IMG/VR virus record: IMGVR_UViG_3300010883_005406
Location: 1-21,707 of that record
Source: a virus
Direction: 5' to 3' (one strand)
DNA length: 21,707 nucleotides
The position numbers and the translations under genes are program-made. How positions within the stretch are numbered: position 1 is the stretch's first letter; each line of letters begins with the position of its first letter. Below the pieces are notes generated by a model that saw only the letters and a list, made by a program, of their open reading frames with translations, ran no database searches and was not told the DNA's origin. This document shows positions 7,327 to 14,600 of this stretch, one piece after another.

Positions 7327-9473
7327 TGGCAGGGTTAAAACCCACCGTTTCATTCGAGGCTACCTATAATCCTGAGGTAGCTAATCTCGAGGCAGAGACC
7401 GCGACAGCGGGCACTATCTCTGTGCCGTTTGCACCGCGCATTGCGCAGCAGGAACAGTCGTTTGTTGGTATCAACGAGGCTACACAGGAAGTATTCGTCA
7501 ACGGCCAGCGGTTTAATATCGACGACCATCAGTCTGCACTAGAGGCTGAACAGTACTTAGACAAACCACGTGAAGTGCTGCCCGAAGGGTATCGCCCTGT
7601 CGGTCCGGATGAGTACAAAGACTACATCATGCGGATCAAAGACCCCACCACGGGGCGGTTAATGAAGAAGAACTTCGGTATCGGTGTTGACGTATCCCAG
7701 ATGCTTGGCGGTTCCGCCATGAAGTTCTTCGGTGCTGAGGAGACAGGCCAAGCGGTCATCGACCAGCAGCAAGAAGACCTCCGCTTCAACGAGCCTTACC
7801 AACGCGCAGCGACTGACATAGATAGTGTCGGTGATGCTGGCGATTGGTTCGTGGCTAATGCTGCGCAGATGGCCCCACTTATGGCCGAGATGATTGTCAC
7901 TTCTGTACTTACCGGCGGTGCTGCTGGTGTCGCCGCAGGTGCTACTGCTACTGGGGCTAAATTACTGGCCCGAGGGGCTACTAAGAAGCTGGCGACGAAT
8001 GCTGCGGCAGGTTTGGAACAACTACAGGCCGGTATACTTGTTAAGGGAAGCGCTGAACACCTAGCCCTGCGAAATGCAGGTCGTGCCTTCGGTGCTAAAG
8101 CCGGTGCTATTGCTGCCTCAGAAGGCGTGGCTATTGGTGACATCTACCAGCAGGTTGAGGAATCAGGTAACTATGACAGCCCCGGCATAGCCCGGTTGAT
8201 GACAGTTTTATTCTCTATCCCCTACGCTGCAGCAGAGGTGCTCCCTGCGTTCGCTGCTATAAATCTAGCCCGGAAGTCAGGTGGCGCAGGCTACCTCAAG
8301 CAGGGCAACCTTGCACAGCGCGGCTTCAAAGGTGCAGTAGCCGGTGGCGCACTCGAAGGCAGCACTGAAGTTGTGCAAGATATGCTGGCTATGGGCGCTG
8401 CTGGTACGCTCGACCTCAACGATCCCGAAGTTCGCAACCAGTTGATTAACGCATTCGCTGCTGGCGCAGGCGTAGGCTCACCACTTGGCTCTATTGGCAG
8501 CATGATGGGCAGAACCCCAGATGCAGCTAAAGAGGAAGCGAAGCCGACGGTGGACACAGAGTTAGAGAACGCTGATCTACTTAACCCCGGTGGGCAAAGT
8601 GATATGTTCGCTGGGCGCGAAGACCTAGGTGGGGCACCTCTGGAGACCGATGAGTTTGATCGCCCCGTTGCCTTTGATAATACAGGTGCTGATGCTATAC
8701 CGCAGACGGGTCGCACTACTGAAAGCCTTGTGGGGCAGGAGGCTGACCTCCTTAACGATCAGTATGATGCAACTATCCAACGTAATATAAGTGCAGAAGG
8801 TAGAGTAACACCCGAGCAGCACGCTGAGACACGTAGTCGTTTGGACGCTATACGCTACCAAGATGGTCAGGGGGAAGTCGGCACCACCCAAGACCCTAAC
8901 CAAACAACCCTCGATCTTACGGGTGAATCCGAAGGTGTATTACGTGAGAACGCCCCATATGTTGGTAGCGAGATGCCATCTGCCGCACCTGCACCTGCGG
9001 CACCGAGATACCCTAACTATAATCAGCCTGCGGCACCGGAACAAGGGACGTTTTATCCAGAGGATAACGTACTACAGCAGGACTTGGCCGCACAAGCGCC
9101 CGCACCTACGAACACTGCTATGGCTGACGCACTGCGCGGACCTATGGAGCAACAAGCTGCAGAGCAAGCAGCGGCACAGGCTCAACAACAAGCTGCACAG
9201 CAGCAAGCTGCACAGGCTAACGCTGCACAAGAGGCCCAGTTCCAGCAAGCTGAGGAAGCTGCGTTTATGCAGCAGGAGGCAGCACTAGCTGCTGAACAAC
9301 GCCAAGCACCAGCTATGGGTGATCCTGTAATTATGCGCCCTCATGTCATCGCAGATGGACCTCAGAAGGGGCAAACTGTAATGTATCCTGTCGATGTTCG
9401 TGAGGCTATTGAAGACGCACAGTCTAGGATCACTGCCCTCGAAGAACTCAAAGCGTGTAGGGCAGGCAAATGA
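7326..9473 (+). CDS. Large hydrophobic Ala/Gly-rich probable ejection protein (715 aa)
   Basis: TAATG overlap with the transglycosylase gene implies coupled translation. The N-terminal 170 residues are mixed and polar (VFVNGQRFNIDDHQSALEA, KDYIMRIKDPTTGRLMKKNF). Four hydrophobic small-residue segments follow: about 174-210 (TSVLTGGAAGVAAGATATGA), 291-315 (LMTVLFSIPYAAAEVLPAFA), 336-362 (AVAGGALEGSTEVVQDMLAM) and 373-395 (LINAFAAGAGVGSPLGSIGS). The EG-S-TE-x-x-Q pattern between hydrophobic helices recurs, from memory, in large phage ejection or polyvalent proteins. Residues 400-600 are low-complexity and 609-665 are a Gln/Ala-rich, probably helical tract (AEQAAAQAQQQAAQQQAAQ). Best reading: a membrane-interacting internal virion protein acting with its neighbours. 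No enzyme motif is seen. Confidence 0.65.
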   Translation: MAGLKPTVSFEATYNPEVANLEAETATAGTISVPFAPRIAQQEQSFVGINEATQEVFVNGQRFNIDDHQSALEAEQYLDKPREVLPEGYRPVGPDEYKDYIMRIKDPTTGRLMKKNFGIGVDVSQMLGGSAMKFFGAEETGQAVIDQQQEDLRFNEPYQRAATDIDSVGDAGDWFVANAAQMAPLMAEMIVTSVLTGGAAGVAAGATATGAKLLARGATKKLATNAAAGLEQLQAGILVKGSAEHLALRNAGRAFGAKAGAIAASEGVAIGDIYQQVEESGNYDSPGIARLMTVLFSIPYAAAEVLPAFAAINLARKSGGAGYLKQGNLAQRGFKGAVAGGALEGSTEVVQDMLAMGAAGTLDLNDPEVRNQLINAFAAGAGVGSPLGSIGSMMGRTPDAAKEEAKPTVDTELENADLLNPGGQSDMFAGREDLGGAPLETDEFDRPVAFDNTGADAIPQTGRTTESLVGQEADLLNDQYDATIQRNISAEGRVTPEQHAETRSRLDAIRYQDGQGEVGTTQDPNQTTLDLTGESEGVLRENAPYVGSEMPSAAPAPAAPRYPNYNQPAAPEQGTFYPEDNVLQQDLAAQAPAPTNTAMADALRGPMEQQAAEQAAAQAQQQAAQQQAAQANAAQEAQFQQAEEAAFMQQEAALAAEQRQAPAMGDPVIMRPHVIADGPQKGQTVMYPVDVREAIEDAQSRITALEELKACRAGK

Positions 9474-9547
9474 GGAGTATATCATCCGCTGATCTACATC
9501 ATACGAGAAAGACGAAGCTAAGCAGCCCAATGCAGTGGCACCTATAA
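9470..9547 (+). CDS. Possible 25-codon ORF, ATGA-coupled
   Basis: An ATG overlaps the stop of the 715-aa gene as ATGA, and the frame reads 25 codons (MRSISSADLHHTRKTKLSSP...) before TAA. The upstream sequence offers only a weak AGGG/GGCAGG ribosome site. The peptide is basic with no recognisable motif. It fills most of the only gap near 100 bp in the structural block. It may equally be untranslated spacer, and its stop lies inside a TATAAT hexamer. Confidence 0.2.
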   Translation: MRSISSADLHHTRKTKLSSPMQWHL

Positions 9548-9548
9548 T
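9543..9548 (+). promoter_or_regulatory. Candidate -10 hexamer TATAAT
   Basis: A perfect sigma-70-type TATAAT lies 27 bp upstream of the 139-aa gene, which itself has a strong AAGGAA ribosome site. Predicted initiation near 9555 would leave a leader of about 20 nt. No TTGACA-like -35 box is visible at 16-18 bp upstream and there is no extended TG element, so support is weak. It is the only intergenic stretch of the structural block with room for a promoter. Confidence 0.3.
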
Positions 9549-9575
9549 TAACATCGACTAAGTAAGGAACATACA

Positions 9576-9995
9576 ATGGCTTCTATCCAACACCTAACCA
9601 ATGGGCATCTTATTACTACTGCTCAGTCTATCGCCACTCGTGGCAAAGAGTTCAAACTTCCTGACGACATCATCAGCATCACATGCGAGGCTAACTTCGT
9701 ATACAGTGGCGGTGGTACTACAGCCAAAGTATTCATCCAGACCACGTTCGGTAATGATGATTGGTTCGACGTAATGTGCTTCCAGTTTACCACTGCTAGT
9801 GCACGTAAGTTTCTCTCGATCAACGGTAACCAGTCAATCGCTAGCGATTACTTGGCTGGTGCAGTCGGGACGATGTCCGTGGACACTGCCGTTGAAGGTA
9901 TCATCGGTAATAAACTACGGGCACAAGTCGTTACCACTGGTACATACACTGGAACAAACACGCTGGACGTACGCGCCCGCTTAATACATCACTAG
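9576..9995 (+). CDS. Small beta-rich phage structural protein (139 aa)
   Basis: A clear TAAGGAAC ribosome site precedes the ATG. The protein is strand-rich and lacks membrane segments, with SIATRGKEFKLPDD, then ITCEANFVYSGGGTTAKVFI, a W/F-D strand (DDWFDVMCFQFTTASAR) and a terminal VTTGTYTGTNTLDVRARL. From memory, small phage proteins of this plan (a GGTTxKxxxQT core with a CFxFTTASAR strand) are common among tail or head structural genes of many tailed phages, paired with a second small protein like the one that follows. A decoration, fibre-associated or adaptor role is plausible; the exact function is unknown. Confidence 0.75.
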   Translation: MASIQHLTNGHLITTAQSIATRGKEFKLPDDIISITCEANFVYSGGGTTAKVFIQTTFGNDDWFDVMCFQFTTASARKFLSINGNQSIASDYLAGAVGTMSVDTAVEGIIGNKLRAQVVTTGTYTGTNTLDVRARLIHH

Positions 9996-10006
9996 GAGCA
10001 TGACAC

Positions 10007-10300
10007 ATGGCTAGTCTATACATTCAAGAATACGAAACCTGTCCTAACCAAGGTGAGGTTCAGGCCGGGCAGGAACCAGCACTGGCGTCCCAAAAGATCA
10101 CGTTCACTACGTCGGCTCAGTCTGCTGCGTTCAATGCCAAGACACAGTTCATACGCGTGTGGGCTGATGCTGCTGTATGGCTTGCGTTTGCTGCGTCCCC
10201 GACTGCCACAGTTGCCAGTATGCCGGTATCAGCTAGCACCGCTGAATACTTCGGGGTTCAGGCTGGTGAGAAAGTAGCCGCTTACGATGGAGCAAGCTAG
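10007..10300 (+). CDS. Small phage structural protein, partner of the 139-aa protein (97 aa)
   Basis: An AGGAG site precedes the ATG, 11 bp after the previous stop. The order is a short N-terminal strand (MASLYIQEYETCPNQGEV), a Q-x-x-x-x-Q-EPALASQKITFTTS segment, AFNAKTQFIRVWADAAVWLA, an SPTATV loop and the closing AEYFGVQAGEKVAAYD. This is a compact all-beta layout seen, from memory, in many phage genomes directly beside a protein like the 139-aa neighbour. No catalytic residues are obvious. It is probably a virion or fibre accessory protein co-expressed with its neighbours. Its TAG overlaps the next GTG start (TAGTG). Confidence 0.75.
   Translation: MASLYIQEYETCPNQGEVQAGQEPALASQKITFTTSAQSAAFNAKTQFIRVWADAAVWLAFAASPTATVASMPVSASTAEYFGVQAGEKVAAYDGAS
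10289..10292 (+). promoter_or_regulatory. Ribosome binding site deciding a GTG start
   Basis: GGAG lies 7 bp before the GTG at 10300. Good spacing supports that GTG, which overlaps the upstream TAG by one base, as the start of the propeller gene rather than the second in-frame GTG at 10306. Confidence 0.55.
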
Positions 10301-11568
10301 TGTTAGTGTCGCCCGGTAGCATTGGATCGCTGGGGTCACCTTCCGTTGCCGCTGCAGCATCTGCTGCACCCCTAGGTACTCTACTACACACCTTGGACAA
10401 CCCTAATGCTTATAGTACCAGTGCAGCCGATGTCTTTGCACGAGGAGTAGCTATATCAGAATCTTACGCTATTGCTGGTGCGTATCAGGAAGACGCCGGT
10501 GGTACTTCTTCAGGTGCAGCTTATATCTTTAATAATTCAACAGGTGCTCTACTACACACCTTGATCAACCCTAATGCTTTTTATACCAGTGCGGGCGATG
10601 AATTTGGTTGGGCAGTAAGTATATCAGAATCTTACGCTATTTCTGGTGCTCATAAAGAACGTGCTAATGATTATCAGTCATATTCAGGTAGAGCTTATAT
10701 CTTTAATAGTTCAACAGGTGCTCTACTACACACCCTGAACAACCCTAATGCTTATGGTACCAATGGGTATGATTACTTCGGAAATTCAGTAGGTATATCA
10801 GACACCCACGCTATTGTTGGCGCGTATCAGGAAGACGATGCCAGTGGTACTAATTCAGGTAAAGCTTATATCTATACTAGCGCAACCGGTGCTCTACTAC
10901 ACACCTTGGACAACCCTAATCCAGTTGGTACCAGCACCAACGATTTCTTTGCATATTCAGTAGATATATCAGAATCTTACGCTATTGTTGGCGCGTATTA
11001 TGAAGACGATGCCGGTGGGTCTGATTCAGGTAAGGCATATATCTATAGTAATTCAACAGGTGCTCTACTACATACCTTGGACAACCCTAATGCTTATAGT
11101 ATCAGTAATGGTGATAGATTTGGACAAAACGTAGGTATATCAGAATCTTATTCTATTGTTGGTGCATATGCCGAAGATGACGCCGGTGGTTCTTCTTCTG
11201 GTAAGGCGTATATCTATAGTAATTCAACCGGTGCTCTACTGCACACCTTGGACAACCCTAATGCTTATGGTACCAGTGCGTATGATAGCTTTGGATATTC
11301 AGTAGATATATCAGACACTCATGCTATTGTTGGTGCATATGCCGAGGACGATACCGGTCTTAGTAGTACGGGTAGAGCTTATATCTATGATGTATCAACC
11401 GGTGCTCTACTACATACCGCGGACAACCCTAATGCTTATAGTACCCCTGCGTATGATCTCATTGGATATTCAGTAGGTATATCAGACACTCATGCTATTG
11501 CTGGTGCGTATGGCGAAGACGATGCCGGTGGTACTTCTTCAGGTAAAGCATATATCTACAGCGTATGA
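10300..11568 (+). CDS. Seven-repeat FG-GAP-type beta-propeller protein (422 aa)
   Basis: After a short Ser/Ala/Gly leader (residues 1-25) the whole protein is seven tandem copies of a 55-58-residue unit: LLHTLDNPNAY, then a D-x-FGxSVxIS strand, (D/E)xxAI(V/A)GAY, EDDAGGxxSGxAYIY and xxSTGA. The FG...V.IS...AIVGA...ED...G.AY(I/V)(F/Y) pattern is that of FG-GAP repeats (integrin-like propellers, FG-GAP_2 type). Seven units make one closed seven-bladed propeller. The acidic EDDAGG loops may bind Ca2+. There is no signal peptide or membrane segment. Lying between small structural genes and the giant virion protein, it could be a receptor-binding or surface-exposed virion component; that role is inference. 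DNA identity between the repeats is high, implying recent amplification or homogenisation. Confidence 0.85.
   Translation: MLVSPGSIGSLGSPSVAAAASAAPLGTLLHTLDNPNAYSTSAADVFARGVAISESYAIAGAYQEDAGGTSSGAAYIFNNSTGALLHTLINPNAFYTSAGDEFGWAVSISESYAISGAHKERANDYQSYSGRAYIFNSSTGALLHTLNNPNAYGTNGYDYFGNSVGISDTHAIVGAYQEDDASGTNSGKAYIYTSATGALLHTLDNPNPVGTSTNDFFAYSVDISESYAIVGAYYEDDAGGSDSGKAYIYSNSTGALLHTLDNPNAYSISNGDRFGQNVGISESYSIVGAYAEDDAGGSSSGKAYIYSNSTGALLHTLDNPNAYGTSAYDSFGYSVDISDTHAIVGAYAEDDTGLSSTGRAYIYDVSTGALLHTADNPNAYSTPAYDLIGYSVGISDTHAIAGAYGEDDAGGTSSGKAYIYSV
10375..11565 (+). repeat. Tandem coding repeat, seven units of about 171 bp
   Basis: The phrase GGTGCTCTACTACACACC or a close variant starts units at 10375, 10543, 10717, 10888, 11059, 11230 and 11401. 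The steps are 168, 174, 171, 171, 171 and 171 bp, all multiples of three, so frame is kept. Other shared blocks are GACAACCCTAATGCTTA and ATATCAGAATCTTACGCTAT. Each unit encodes one propeller blade. Confidence 0.92.
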
Positions 11569-11663
11569 CGGATAAGCTATTGCGTGATGATGAGGATGTT
11601 CTAAACTTCGTACTAACTTTCGTAACGTCAGGTATATCAGATGACACAATGCACACTAGATAA
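11565..11663 (+). CDS. Possible 32-codon ORF, ATGA-coupled
   Basis: The ATG overlaps the stop of the propeller gene as ATGA. The frame encodes 32 residues (MTDKLLRDDEDVLNFVLTFV...) and ends 23 bp inside the giant gene. The peptide is acidic with a hydrophobic helix-like middle (VLNFVLTFVTSGI), more protein-like than random spacer. It would account for the 72-bp gap before the giant gene and could couple its translation. No strong Shine-Dalgarno is visible and it has no known motif. Confidence 0.35.
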   Translation: MTDKLLRDDEDVLNFVLTFVTSGISDDTMHTR

Positions 11664-14600
11664 CTTATCCGCAAAGGACCGCACCGCATTCACTGCCATC
11701 AAGCGCGGCAGGAAGATACAGGGTGAGTATGTTGGTGTAGAAATTCTACGTGACCAAGCCATTGACGATATGATTGTGGCAGCTAAGGCTGACGTTAGTG
11801 CTGTCATCTCCGAGGTACATAAGAACTATCCGGACCTTATCAACAAGAAGGGTGAGTTCCTGTCTGATCTCTCTGCGCTGGAGCGTAGCCGTGCAGCTAA
11901 GAAGCCCAAGGTTGTATCAGCACCGAAGGTCAAGGCGAAGGTAAAACTGACTGCGGAAGCTGCGCAGTTCTTGGAAGCTGCTAAACAGGGTATGCCGGGG
12001 TCGATCACTAATAATCTACAGCGTATTGCCAAAGAGAATGGCGTTACTGTAACTAAATCTATGACACCTGCGGACGTTATAGCTGCATTAGAGGCGATAG
12101 CAAATGAAACCAAAAAAGAAACCAAAGCTCGGAGTCCGGAGCCAAGCCCAGCGCCAGTGGTTAGAGAAGAACAACCCGCAAGCCCTTCAAAAGCTGGAGC
12201 AGGAACAACAGCCGTCAAAGATGCCGGAAAGAGTAAGCAAAAAGGTGGCAGCAAAGACAAACCAAAAAAGCTCTCAAACGCGGAAAAAAGTGAGTCCACT
12301 GAGCGGGGCAAGTCGGAACCGGCTGAGCGGGAAGAACAACAACCCACTGATATAACGCTGGTCTCCAAGAAGCGAGCTAAGGATTTCGCTGAGACAGGCA
12401 ACTACGATATAGTCCTGAGCAACGATACGACCTTCAAGATATTTAGAGACACCGCGCAGTTCGGCTATCCTGTGTGGTGGTCTGGAGATACGAACCTTGG
12501 CTCTACTATGGACGAAGCTGTTCAGCGTCTTATCGACGGGGCTAACGAAGTTGAAACCAAGACCGAACCTACCGTAGCCCCAGTTACCCACGCCTCAGCC
12601 AAGCACGCATGGAACGCACTGCGCGTAGAGGCAACTCTTGATCCTGCGACACGTAACTTCGTGAGTGTTCTGTCATGGGAGAACCTACCTGCTGGTGCTA
12701 AGAAGGAATGGACTACGCTGTTCGACGGTGGCAAGTACACAGTGGCTGATATGGATCGTATCTATGAGGAAGTATTCGATGACGAGTACGGCCCTGCTAT
12801 ACTAGACACAGCTAAGGCATTAGTTGAAGACCCCGGCTCTACTAAGGGTGAGTTCGGTGAAGGTGTTAGCCTACTGCTTGCAGCCACTGTGTTCAGCGAC
12901 GCCTCCAAAGGCTCGAAGCAGAACGCATGGCTCAAGGAAGCATGGATCATCGTGGATGATACCCTTGGCAACAGCCCTCTATATAGCACCCCGGATCACA
13001 CAGCATGGACACACGCCGCGTTCCTTAACAACGCCGTTAAATTCCTAGAGCCTAAGGTTAAGGAGTCTGCCAAGGGTGACACAGGTAGAGTAGAGAACCC
13101 GTCCTTCACCACTGGTAAGAACGAACGCCCATGGGCAGAGTATGCGTACGATAACAACATCCTGCTGGACGTAGTGCACAACGTGTATAAGGCAGGTCAT
13201 GTAATTGAGAAGCCAAGCAAGCGCATCTCCAAAGTCCTCACTACCATCACAGAAACGCAAGCCTCCACCGTGGAGCAGGCGGTTAAAGAAACTGACCTCA
13301 GACTCAAGCGGTTAAGTCAGCGCACTGAGGAGCATAAGGCTGCTACAAGTACACTGGTCGAGATGCTGAGGATCATCATTAGTGGCAAAGTCGATGGTGA
13401 GATGAGTCCAATGCTTGAGCGGTCATACATCAGTAGGGCTAAACAACTCATCGAAGAAGGCGCAAGCATGGAGTATGTGTTTGAAGGTGCACCGCTCAGT
13501 GAGTGGTTGCCCAACGGTGAGCTGCAATGGGAGAAGGGTAAGCTGAAACGTCCCGCCCTCGCTGACACCTCAGTAGAAGAACAGTTGAACGAGATGGACG
13601 CCAAACCTATCGAAGGTAGGAACTCCAACCTCGAAGATGGTTCGGTCGTCACCAAGCCTATAACCTACCTAGCAGCCAAGATTTATATCAGTAAAATTAT
13701 TAAGAAACTGAATGCGAAGTACGCACCTCGCATCCGGCACTACGCAGATCTAGCTGAGTTCAAGAAGACTGCGCTGTATAAAGAAGCTCTGGCCTCCCGG
13801 AAAGACGGGGCGAACATAATCACTGACCTCACGGCTGCGCACTCATTCGGTAACACGGTTGTAATATTCCGTAACAACATCAAGAACAAATCACACCTAG
13901 CCTTTGTTGTGGGCCATGAGGTACTGGGTCACTTCGGGCTGGCGTCAGTCATGCCGCAAGCCAACCTCAAGAAGTTAATGCGTACCATCTACGACACTGA
14001 CCCCCACGTACAGGCCGAAGCCAATAGGCGTATGGAGTTATATAGTGGTATGACTCAGACTGAGGCTACTGAGGAAGCCCTTGCTGATCTGGCTGGTGAA
14101 GTCGAGAGCAGCACGATCAACCGGGTATGGGCAGCGTTCAAGAACTTCTTGAACAAACTTGGTATTAAGTTCTCTGATGACATGGCACGGTACTACATCT
14201 CACAGTCACGCCGTATGCTGCGCACTGGTAACACTGGCGGTGTGTCAGCTAACGCGATCTATAATGACCTCATGGATATACAGAAGCGGTACATCGAGGG
14301 ACGGAACTCTGACAACCTCGCCAGCGTACGAGCTATAGTACCTACGCCCATGAACGGTGCCACCATACTTGAAGGCACATGGGATACGATTAAGACCGTT
14401 GGTGGTGACATGACATCTATAGAAGGTCTGGATACCAACGTCCGCAAGCTGGCTGACAGTAGTACCTATACATGGGAGAGCGCGAAACGTGGGCTTGAGC
14501 TGATTCAAACCCTAGACCAGAAGGCACTGCGTAGCCTTGGGCTGCGTAAGATATTCGACATCTTCCAGAAACATACTGAGCATGTACGCAAGCTACAGTC

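Noticed and set aside
8863-9288. Basic 141-codon alternate frame in the 715-aa gene
   Set aside because: It arises from Gln/Ala/Pro codon repeats read out of frame; there is no motif or ribosome site.
11619-11629. 11-bp TTCGTAACGTC shared with 17872-17882, near both ends of the giant gene
   Set aside because: Dozens of 11-bp matches are expected by chance in 21.7 kb, so it is not evidence for attachment sites or a mobile unit.
11826-12401. 191-codon minus-strand ORF across the giant gene's linker
   Set aside because: Ser/Leu/Phe-rich antisense composition with no start signal or protein-like motif; typical shadow.
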